Assembly: GCF_000003815.2 (NCBI RefSeq) | Contig: NC_049990.1 | Coordinates: 5,102,626 to 5,166,625 of the forward strand | Length of the DNA: 64,000 nucleotides | DNA from: Branchiostoma floridae | Lineage: Eukaryota; Chordata; Leptocardii; Amphioxiformes; Branchiostomatidae | Reading direction: 5' to 3' | Shown here: piece after piece, positions 36,298 through 48,200 of the stretch | How the letters are laid out: every line of letters starts with the position of its first letter | Numbering within the stretch: the first letter of the stretch is position 1 | Notes under the pieces: model-generated | Database searches by the model: none | The model's input: the letters and a program-made list of their open reading frames with translations, nothing else | What the model was told of the DNA's origin: nothing | Position numbers and translations under genes: made by a program

Positions 36298-39200
36298 CTG
36301 GAAAATAAGGAAAACAATATGTAATTTTCATGGAAGGTTGAGGCTTGTGATGGTATGATGGTTTTTCAGAATACAGTTGCAGATGCAAAGTACTCGCGAT
36401 ACATACATGTAGAAAAACATATATAAGGTATGACCTATACCAACATTATTGAATGTGACTGAGTGTGCCTCGCTCTCATCTTAGCCAGATAGATGTTTTT
36501 ACGGCTATGTTTTATGAACCTTATATTTCTGTGACTTCAAGCCCGATGAAACTATCTAATGCAGTCAATTATGTTAGGACCCTACTCACTTGGGAGTGAA
36601 CTTGATGTAGCACATGTAGCATTCGAAGTGATCCTCACACACGTGATGGTCGAAGACTCTTATAGCGCCTATGTGAAATGAGCAGAGAACTATGATATAG
36701 CAACGTTATGAAAATAAAGAAAAGGGTAAACTCACTCCTTGTCGAATTTTCTTTTGCAGATCTGGCAACAAAAATGCTCCTCGCACACGTAGTTGTCGAA
36801 GACACGAATAGCACCTGGATTGGCAAGACACAATTCAATTCTGATGTCTTTTTTGTTTCTTCTACAACATGCTGTGGTAAGCCATAGCCACCAAAGACAT
36901 ATAGCCACTGAAAAATTTACAATTTTGATGGTTGAAATAAACCATACAGTTATACTTAGTACACTTAGATAGTGACTAATCAATAGATGATAACTGTCTA
37001 AGGCGTCAAAATAGCTAGAAACCGACGGACGTCCAAACGGGGACTGGTAGATATTATATACATGCAGATGCTCTAAGTAAGTGCATCCGCGCGTTATTGA
37101 CCAGGTTTAGATGACTTTTACAGATTCATGCCTATATAAAATGATATCAAAATTTAATTTTATTGAAGCAAAGTTCACAGTGTTTCTGCAATGCTTATGA
37201 CGTATTTATGTCGGAGTGGTGATTTAACATATACTAGTGGCTGATTGTTTGGAAGAAGCACTTACGTTTTCCCTCGATGACTTGATGGCATACATAGCAA
37301 GTGGTTGCTTCCGCCTGGATATAAAGAAATCACTTATTAGTGTTAAATTCAATAGATACGAATGCATTTTCTCGAAATATGTTTACGCGCTTATATATTT
37401 TCAATTAACACTGCAGCTCAAAAACCAGTGGTCACAGATGTAAGTTAGGAAAATTCAAAGTACAATGTTAGGATCATTATTACTTTGTGTATTGTGATTT
37501 CTCTCTCCCTCCCTCACAATATTTCTCCCTCTATCTACCTTTCCCAGTCTCTCTGTTTCTAACATCAGTTCAACGTACAATTTTGCGATCATTATGACTT
37601 TGCAATTGTGATCTTTCTCTCTCTCCGTCCATCTCCGTATCTCTGCTCCCTCTCTGTTTTTAATATTAGTTCAACGTACAATTTTGCGATCATTATGACT
37701 TTGTAATTGTGCTCTTTCTCTCTCTCCCTTTGTCTTCCTATCTCTGCTCCCTCTCAGCTTCTAATATTAGTTCAACGTACAATATTGCGATCATTATGAC
37801 TTTGTAATTGTGCTTTCTCTCTGTCTCCGTCCATCTCCATATCTCTGCTCCCTCTCTGTTTCTAACACCAGTTCAACGTACAATGTTGCGATCATTATGA
37901 CTTTGTAATTGTGCTTTCTCTCTGTCTCCGTCCATCTCCCTATCTCTTCTCCCTCTCTGTTTTTTACATCAGTTCAACGTACAATGTTGCGATCATTATG
38001 ACTTTGTCATTGTGCTCTTTCTCTCTCACCATCCGTCTCCCTATCCCTGCCTCCTCTCAGTTTCTAATATTAGTTCAACGTACAATATTGCGATCATTAT
38101 GACTTTGTAATTGTGCTCTTTCTCTCTCTCCGTCCATCTCCCTATCTCTGCTCCCTCCTGTTTCTATGATTTGATAAAAGAACTCTGTAAGTTCGTCTTC
38201 ACATGTTTTAAGAAGAGAGAAGAAACATGTAGAAGTATAGACGTAAGCAGAACATAGAATAGCTTACTCTTTGTATGCGTCTTACTGCATTTAGCCCAAA
38301 GAGGGCATGAATATGCAATAAACTTCATTGTCATTGTCATTGTCTAATATTAGTTCAACGTACAATGTTGCGATCATTATGACTTTGTCATTGTGCTCTT
38401 TCTCCCCCCCCTCTCTTTCCCTATCCCTGTCCCTCCACCTCTGTTTCTAACACCACTTACAGTGTGACTTACACTACTCCAGATGGAGGCAGCGTATGAC
38501 AGCGCTCCGGGGCTCTTCGCATCTGGAAACGGGGAGACGGGAGTGGTCGGCGGCAGGCTCATCGGCGATGTTGGGGGTGGACTGAACGGATCCCGGAACG
38601 ATGTTGGACCTGCAATGGTAAGTGTGTCATTCGATTGTTTCTTGTGTCCTAATCACTTTTGACTTTGATATCGTATTATAGAGTTTATTGAGTTAATTGA
38701 GATTCCCTTTAGCCACTAGTGGGGTTTGTCTTCCAGGGCTCACCAAAGGGACATATACAAATACATAAAGCAGATTTACACAGAAATATATTTCACAGAT
38801 TACATGCAAATACAAACCAGATCACATACAAATACAGACTTAAAATCTGAAATCAAGAATGGAACCATCAATCCTCACGAATACTGTACAGTACTGCGCA
38901 CTACAGTACCCGTATTGTTAAAGCGACTGCAATGATATTGACATGTTGTTTGTAATATGAATGGCATATACGTTGATGCATTTTCTGCTACAATGGGAGA
39001 GAAAGAAGACAGACTTACTGTTGACTGGTGACGAAGCCAGTGGCTTTCTTGTTATTGTCAGAACTGGCGGGACTTTCTTCGGTTTCTTGACCCTGCTGTA
39101 AAATGCAATTCAAAACTATTATATATTTCATTCCCCTTTATAACAACAATGAAAGATAAAGTTGTTGGGCTACCGATTGGTTTCGTCGGAGAGTGACATC

Positions 39201-42200
39201 AATACACAATTTCATATCGCCTTTTTCATGTACCATGGCCAAAAAATCTAGACAAAAATTGTTCCCTGGGGAATGCATTGGTGCAACTTTAGGAATATTT
39301 TCAGAGTGGTCAGAGACACTTAAACCTGCCATGATCCTTAATCGCTTCGCCAAAAGTATGGAGCGTGATAACCATATCGTAAATAGCAATGACGTATTAA
39401 AGTTTTACCTATACGTGTACAAGTCTACAATGTACTCTAAAAGGTGACATGTAGAGTGGGTGTATCGACTTACTCGTAACATTCTTGTGACAGTATAGGT
39501 AATGGTCAAAGCGGCGCCAGCACTGTTAGCCCAGTGCTGACTTATCACTGGAAATCCAGTACAGAAGCTATCTTTAGCACTACAACTGAGTACTGATAAA
39601 GGAAATTTAAAGTGAGTGTATGGAAGGCAGAGGAAACGATGGGAAGACAATATAAAAGAATGCACCGGGCCGAGCTTAGCAGAAGCCATAAGAGCGGCGG
39701 AGGATAGAGACAGGTGGAGGAGAATAGTGGATGATGTCATGGTGCCCCAACGACCCATACAGAGGTCAAGGGATAGGTGAGAGGTGAGGTGAGGTGAGAG
39801 TATGGACTTACTCGTAGCATGTCTTGTGACAGTATAGGCTGTTCACGCAGATCATATCATCGGGGGAATCGAACGGCTTTGAGCACACGAAACAGGTGTT
39901 TTCCGACGCCAGCCTCGACTTTCGTTCCTTCCTGTGATAGTTTATACAACAAAGAGCACAGTGACTTAATGCATAATGATATTTGCATGCTCTTACCCTT
40001 ATGGGCTAAATGTATAGATTCGACAGTATTACATGGAATACTAAAGACTAGATACTATTACAAGTAGTGTTACAAGCGGACAGTTATTATTAAACAAAAC
40101 ATCTGGAGCTATGCTATCTCTATAACTATAGTTTACATGCCTCTTCGAGATATCTTCTTAAAACAAGTGCATATATAACTGTTGTTTTCTATAATCATAC
40201 TCATTCGTCGTTTATAGGTCGTTAGATATTTCAAAAGACCACGACATGATACTTTTTCATACTCAACTTTAGCTCAATGCATAGATCAAATCTAATTATA
40301 TGCTGACATGTGATGTAATACACATATTGTAAATATAGAATTTTTGACGACGAACATAAAAATGATGTACATAAAAAAACTGCCAAAGTGATAACTCCAC
40401 CAAAGAAAGCAAGTGCCGCCACACACTGTGTATAAGTCTCCTATAGAGTAGCTTAGTTTGAGACATTTCTGTTTAATTGTATCCACAATATGCAATAAAA
40501 TACCATTATTATCTACGCGTACCCACCTTTCTTCGTCTGTGAGAGTTTTAGACGGTCGTGGAAGGGTGCTTTGGCTAAACTGTTGCTTTGGCAGTTGACT
40601 GACGTTTGGCGTAGACTGGGCATGTATCTGTGGCTCAGGTCTCCTCATGGACTTCGCTGGACCGTTCTGCACGTGGATAGTGTTGCTGATGGAAACGGAC
40701 TTCTTCGGTTTATCCTCGGACTTTATCCACACGGGTTCGTCTGCTTTCTTCTCCCTCTTCTTCATCCGAGGTAGAGTGGTCGGTTCTTCCCAGGTTTTGA
40801 TGTCGTCCACCATTTTGGGCTTCTTGGCGCGCGGTAGAGTGCTGGGTAATGCCAATAGATACACACTGTGGATGAGCAAGCAGATGTTATGGCAAGCGCA
40901 GCAGCAGCAGAGAAAAGCAAAGAGTATAGCACCACATCTTGCTAAGCCTTTGTTGACTTATTCGTGTTTGATTGGTTGGATTAATGATTGAGTATATAGG
41001 TTTTGCAAAGACACAGAAACATTCCAGCTTTAATCCATAGGTAAGAGCCAGCGATATTCCTTTAAATCTATCTCAAAGAATATTTCCTTACCAATGAAGC
41101 CAAGCAGCAAGAGTATTAAGAGGCTTATGATTAAATGTTTTTGCGCACAGATGGCAATTGCAACCATATGATATTATTATCCCAAACATAATACCACCAA
41201 ATGTATAGATACCGTATGATTGGTATCTGTACGTTGCCTCAATTGTTCAGATCATATGACCCAGAAATAATGGCCAAGGGGTTCACGTGGGAAAGGCTAC
41301 CCCCCCTCCCCTCCAAAAAACAACAACAAAGGAGACAGAAAATACATTATGATCAGGAGGGTTTAGTGAGGTAGGGAATGGTATGCACGGTTGCAAGACA
41401 AAGTAATTGATGTATTTTTTAAGAGAGACATTAGCAAAACAGCTTGTGCCATGCATATGATTGATTTGTCAAAGCTAAGAACATGGAATGTTAAACGTTG
41501 TAATGCCATAGCAGCATGGACTGTCATCAAAATCAGTACCAGAAGTTGTTGCTTATAACAGTGTCTGAGGAAGCCTACAGCCTGGCATTGTCTTCATATG
41601 TAGGTTATAGAACATGTTAGAGTGTTTGATTGAAACCCAGCGATGTGTGACATATGCGGCTGATTGAAATCAAGGTCGCTAGAAGGTGAGCTAAATCTGT
41701 GTGACACCCAGCAAATGCATTTAGATGTTTGGCAACGTTACAAAAGCAATAGCAATTAGTTAAACAAGAACAAAACTACTTAAAACTACTTAATTGTATA
41801 CTATGGCTAAGGATACATTTAGTTTCTAACAAATGTAGTAATTGTAAGCTAAATACAAGACACACTATTTTCCCAAGTATGCACTTATGTTGGGTATACG
41901 TTTGGTTCTCAGCTACTCAACCAGAAAGATGTTTATGCCGACCTTTGGATAACCTTTGGGTAATTCCCTTCCTCGGGGCTTCATGAACACTACACTACTA
42001 CACTACTACTCCTGATTTGGTACCACGTCGCAAGAAGTCCTGCACCTTATTAAAGTATTATACATTTGGAGAAGTGTCAATTTCGCTACTTCACAATGCG
42101 GCAAGGAGTAATAGATTTTATCAAGCAGTGAGCAACGTACCCAAATAGTTTCCGAAAACGTGGCAGAATTACTGCAATGTTTGTTAGCAATGAACCCAAT

Positions 42201-45200
42201 ATCGGTATACATATAGATCAACCAACCTTGTGTGCAATGTGTATGGAAGAAACGCATACACTGCGGCAACAGCACTGTCCCGTCGAACAGTGTTTAGACA
42301 CCCAATATGACAAATTTATTCGCCAACGCCCCTTCAAGTTTAACTGCTATTAAAAATAGCCTGAAGGTTGCAAACTAGATAGAAAGGTCACTTACTTGTT
42401 TCCAGCTGTGGCCAGGTGAATCTTCAGGGCGTCCATGTTGACTGTAGCTTTGTTGTCAGGAATAGGATCTTCAGACACGGACAGTTTGTGTTCAGTCTCC
42501 TCGAGTTTCTTTTTCAGTTGGTTCAGCTGTGTGTCCCTGGTATACGGCTTTTTTTCTGGCTTGTCTTCTTGTTGGATTGGTTGCACCGTTGCCATTTTGT
42601 TCTTCTTTTCCTTGTTGCGAGGCCATGTTGATGTTTCTGCCACGTTTTCCTTCTCGTTGTCGTCTGGCTCTTCTTGCTTCTTCATCATCCTCTTCTGTTC
42701 GCGCCTGTCAATCGTGGCATACTTGACTTCTTCTGGACCATCTTCTATGGATTTTTCTTCGATCTCCTCTGATTTCTTCCTTGCTCTGGTGTTGGCCTTC
42801 TTCAGCTCGTGTGGATCAAACGTAGCCGAGCCCATGTCCTTGCGTTCCATGGTAGGACCTGCAGGTTCGAAGCACTGCGTAGGTTTAGGGCGGACTTCTT
42901 TTTCAGGTGCAACCTCACGTGTGACCGCTGACTCTATGTCCTTAGGGACCACCGCTGGGTACTTGGGTTCGGATTTACTGGCTTCTTGTGGTGTTGGAGG
43001 TGTCACTGTCACCTTGGGTTCGGTTTTTGTAACTTTCGTTGGTCCTGTAGCCTTTTTCTCGGCCTGAGTCGCCTTGGGCTGCAAGAAAAGTGACCATGGA
43101 ATGGGCTGTCAATCATTGTAACAAGTTCTACAAGTCTATTTCCATTTCTGAACATATTATTTGCTGGACATACATTATCGACTGTATCCAAGTGGTCTCG
43201 CCATATTCTGTAATTATTTGACAGCTTCACTATGATTTGTTTCTCAATGATGTCGTATTCTCTCATATCGGTTTATGTCTAGATGTTCTTTGGTCATAGA
43301 ATTCTTTAGATATATTGTCTCAATGGATGCGAATCTAACAAGCAAATAACCCTGTTTTGCATGCACTGAATATTTGGTATTATATGTCATATGGTATGCA
43401 GTGAAAGTACGAGCTAGTATAGAATTTACTTCGTTGTTTCATGTGTTACTTTTCAGGCGTACCTCTGGAGTGAGAAGCTCCTCCCATTTTTTCCTGTCGG
43501 GTTCCCACTGAGTTTGCTGCTGCTCAACTGGCTTCTCTTTCTTTGCAGTGGGCTGCTTGGCCTTTGCCTTTTCCTGAGGTAGAAGTTACAATCCATCAGA
43601 AACTAACAGTCTGGCATACAATGTGCTGATTATTATTAATGATAACAGTCATTAGTGACATTAATAGCTTAACGAATTAATAACAGAGGTTGCTAAGTGG
43701 ATAGATTAAGAAAACGCATCAACAAAAGGATTTGGAGCTTACACATAAGCTGCCCCAGTTTTCTGTGGCTAATCCTATATAGCCATGGCAATATTCATAG
43801 GTAACATTATCGTATTGTAAGTAGCGTATGCATAGCGTATCATCTTATCTTCAACATTTCAAAACACGATTACAATGTCTTTACTATCTATATATTGTAG
43901 GTGCACCCGTAAATGCTTACTTGCGTTTGTGTGTGCAAAACCATGGTACTGCATGTACTAAGCCTGTTAGGCTAGAAATGTACAATGCTTTATGTGCTTA
44001 CTATACAAGTAATGGAGTGCAGAGTAACATAGGACGCTTTTATCACATACAAGTTGTTAGGAAAAAGATCATGACCTACCATCTGCTCTGAAGCGTGCTT
44101 TTCTTTCTGCTCTGTTGGCTGAGAAGTGTCAGGTTTAGCTGCCGCTTCAGCTTTGTCACGTTCTCTGTCCTGAAAACAACAACATGACGTAGCACAGCGT
44201 CACTTAGCGTCATCCTCATTTGCATAAATACATATTCAATATTTCCATCGGGCATGGATCATGGGCAAAGTCGGAAAGAAATCATTGTATTATGTACTGG
44301 ATCGCACTTTTTTTTCAACGGCCTGTTGCGTATAGGACTGCACTGAATAAACACTAGATTTATGGCAAAAATGACTAAAAGTGAACTGTACAGTAGAAAC
44401 TATTTAATTGCACAACGGATTATCGCACACGATTCTATTAATTGCACGAAATTAAAAAATCCCGAAACGGCGCGGTCCAGTTGGATGACTTATTATTGCA
44501 CCATCCGGATAGTTGCACGAAATAACCTGGAAAACGGGATGCGCAATTAAACGGCTTTTTACTGTATTGGTTTATACTGGTAAAATACCTGTATCTTTTG
44601 CATATCATCATTTACAAATTACATAAAGAGAGTAAACCCACCAGTATCCAATACGCCAGCTCAATACTCTTCGGTAGTATCCTCGTGTTCTCCTCTTCCA
44701 CAGGTGCCTTGGGTTTTTGTTGTTTTGTTTCCTGCTGCTTCGGTATTTCTTTCTTCACTGGTTCTTGGACTATCTCTTTTTGCTTTTCTTGTTTTGGCCT
44801 GGGTGTAAAAGCAATATCATCCAGGTTCGTCTCTTGTGGCATCTCTGGTTCTTGTTTAGGTCTTGTCTGTTGAGAAGGTATCTCTTTAGCTCTCTGTGGT
44901 TTGTTCGGGTTGTTGACCAGCTTGTTGGACGAAACTTCAGACTGTCTTGGAGTGATAACCTCGGGTTTGGTTTCTTGAGACTTTGGTTGAACAGGTGCAG
45001 GTTCTGCTCTGGTTTGCGATTTCTTCTCAATGGGTTTACCGAGAGAAGGCGTATCCTTCGCACTGGGTGTAACTTCTTTTTGGGGTTTGGTAGATGGCAT
45101 TTCTGTTGCTTTGGGTTGTTGTTTTTCCACTTTGGGTTTTTCTTGTGGTTGTGTCATTGGTCTAGTGGGGGCAATCTCTTCCTTCGGTTTTGCACGAGCA

Positions 45201-48200
45201 GGTTCTTTTGGCTTGGTTTCTCGAGGCTGTGGTTGTGCTGGAGCCGGTTCTTCCTTGCTTTTAGCTGGTACACGTTCTTCTTTAGGTTTTGTTGGAGTGG
45301 GTTCTATCTTGGGTTTCCTTTGCTGAGGTTCTTCCACTTTTGCGGGAGCAGGTTCTGTCACACGTTTGGAAGGGACAGGCTCATCTCTTGGTTTTGGGGA
45401 AACAATCTCCTCTTTTGGTTTTGAAGGAGCAGCTTTTTCTACAGGTTTAGGTTCCTCTTTTGGTTTTGAAGGAGCAGCTTTTTCTACAGGTTTAGTTTGC
45501 TGAGGCTCCTCCTTTGGTTTAGCAGGTGCAGGTTCCTTTTTCCGTTCCTGTTTGGGTTTCCTTTGCTGAGGTTCTTCCACTTTTGCGGGAGCAGGCTCTG
45601 TCACACGTTTGGAAGGAACAGGCTCATCTCTGGGTTTCGTGGGAACAATCTCCTCTTTTGGTTTTGAAGGAGCAGCTTTTTCTACAGGTTTAGGTTCCTC
45701 TTTTGGTGTAGCAGGTGCAGGTTCCTGTTTGGGTTTACTTTGCTGAGGCTTTTCCTGTTTGGCGGGTTCTTTCTTATGTTTGTAGGGAACAGATTGGGTC
45801 CGGGGCTCTATGGGAGGTGGTGCTTCGAAAGGAGCAATGAAGGCAGGTTGTTTTGCAGGGGATGGTTGCCTCTTGGGTTTTGCAGGAGCAGCTTCTTCTG
45901 GTGGTTTTACAGAAGCTGGTTCTTTGTTTGGTTTTGTTGGCGCAGGTTCATCCTTGGGTTTTGTAGGTTCCCCAGTTGGTTTTGAAGGTGCATATTCTTC
46001 TTTTGGCTTTGTAGGTATTGGTTTTTCTTTTGGCTTTGTAGGTGTCGGTTCTGCTGGCTTTGTAGGTGCGAGTTCTGCTGGCTTTGTCGGTACAGGTTCT
46101 GTTGGCTTTGTAGTTGCGATTTCTGCTGGCTTTGTAGGTGCTGGTTCTTCTTTTGGCCTTGTAGGTGTTGGTTCTTCTTTTGGCCTTGTAGATGCTGGTT
46201 CAATTTCTGCTGGCTTTGTAGGTGTGAGTTCTGCTGGCTTTGTGGGTGCTGGTTCCTCCGTTGGCTTCCTAGGTGCAGGCGGTTCTGCTGGCCTTGTAGG
46301 GACAGGTTCTGCTAGTTTTGTAGGTGCTTGTTCTGCTGGCTTTGATGGTGCAGGTTTTTCTACTGGCTTTGTAGGTGCGAGATCTGCTGGCTTTGTAGGT
46401 GCGAGATCTGCTGGCTTTGAAGGTGCGGCTTCTGCTGGCTTTGTAGGCGCTGGTTCTGATGGCTTTGAAGGTGTAGGTTCCTCTTTTGGTTTTGCAGGTG
46501 CCGGTTCTGCTGGCCTTGTAGGTACAGGTTCTGATGGCTTTGTGGGCGCTACTTCTGCTGGTTTTGTAGGCGCCGGTTCTGCTGGCTTTGTAGGTACAGG
46601 TTCTGCTGGCTTTGTAGGTACAGCTTCTGCTGGTTTTGTAGGTGCGGGTTCCGTTGGCGTTTTGGGCACAGGTTCCTCTTTTGGCCTTGTAGGTGCAGGT
46701 TCTTCTACTGGCTTCGTGGATTCTGGTTCCTCTGTTGGCTTTGAAGGTACAGGTTTTGGTTCTGGTTCTGTTGGCTTTGTAATTTCAGGTTTTGCTGGCT
46801 CTGTAGGTGCTGATTCTGCTGGTTTTGTAGGTGCATGTTCTCCGGGCTTCGTAGGCGCTGTTTCTGCTGGCTTTGAAGAAACGGGCTCCTCTATTGGCTT
46901 TGCAGGTACAGGTTCTACTGGCTTTTTCGGTTGAATTTCTGTTGGCTTTGTAGGTGCAGGTGCCTCTGTTGGCTTTGTAGGCGCAGGTGCCTCTGTTGGC
47001 TTTATAGGCGCAGGTTCTGCTGGGTTTGTGGGTGCTGGTTGAATTTCTGTTGGCTTTGTAGGTGCTGGTTCCGTTGGCTTTGTAGGTGCAGGTTCCTCTG
47101 TTGGCTCTGTAGGCGTCGGTTGTACTGGCTTTGTAGGTGCTGGTTGAAGTTCTGCTGGCTTTGTAGGTGCTGGGTCCTGCATTGGTTTTGTAGGTACTGC
47201 TTCTGCTGGTTTCGTAGGCGCTGGTTCATCCATTGATTTTGTAGGTGCAGGTTCTGCTGGCTTCGTAGGTAAGAGTTCTGCTGGCGTTGTAGGTACAGGT
47301 TCTGCTGGTTTTGTAGGTGCAGGTTCTGCTGGCTTTGTAGGTGCAGGATCTGCTGGCGTTGTAGGCACGACGTCTGCTGGTTTTGTCGGTGCAGGTTCCG
47401 CTGGCTTTGTAGGTGCAGGATCTGCTGGCGTTGTAGGTACGACGTCTGCTGGTTTTGTCGGTGCAGGTTCTGCTGGCTTCGTAGGTGTCAGGTCTGCTGG
47501 CTTCGTAGGTGTCAGGTCTGCTGGCTTTGTAGGTGCAGGATCTGCTGGCTTTGTAGGTACGACGTCTGCTGGTTTTGTCGGTGCAGGTTCCGCTGGCGTT
47601 GTAGGTGCAGGATCTGCTGGTTTTGTCGGTGCAGGTTCCGCTGGCGTTGTCGGTGCAGGTTCTGCTGGCGTTGTAGGTGCAGGATCTGCTGGCTTTGTAG
47701 GTGCTGGTTCCTCCGTTGGCTTCATAGGTGCAGGCTTGTCTGCTGGCTTTGTAGGTATAGGTTTTGTTGGCTCCGTAGCTGTAGGCTTTTCTGCGGGGGT
47801 TGTCGGTGCAGGACTTTCTGCGGGTTCAGTTGGTGCAGGATTGTCTGTAGGTTCAGTTGGTGCAGGCTTGTCTGTTGGTGCAGTTGGTGCAGGCTTGTCT
47901 GCGGGTGCAGTTGGTTCAGTTGGTGCAGGCTTGTCTGTTGGTGCAGGCTTGTCTGTTGGCGCAGTTGGTTCAGTTGGTGCAGGTTTGTCTGTGGGTGCAG
48001 TTGGTGCAGGCTTGTCTGTGGGTGAAGTTGGTTCAGTTGGTGCAGGCCTGTCTGTTGGTGCAGACTTGTCTGTTGGCGCAGTTGGTTCAGTTGGTGCAGG
48101 TTTGTCTGTGGGTGCAGTTGGTGCAGGCTTGTCTGTGGGTGAAGTTGGTTCAGTTGGTGCAGGCCTGTCTGTTGGTGCAGGCTTGTCTGTTGGCGCAGGC

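Noticed and set aside
37455..38460. CRISPR-like array (regular direct repeats)
   Set aside because: The 101-bp units are continuous tandem repeats without unique spacers, in an animal intron.
45810..46934. Plus-strand 374-codon Gly-Phe-Val-Gly repeat ORF, resembling an elastin- or silk-like protein
   Set aside because: Antisense of the E-P-A-P-T-K-P-A repeats; no splice signals or neighbouring exons on that strand.
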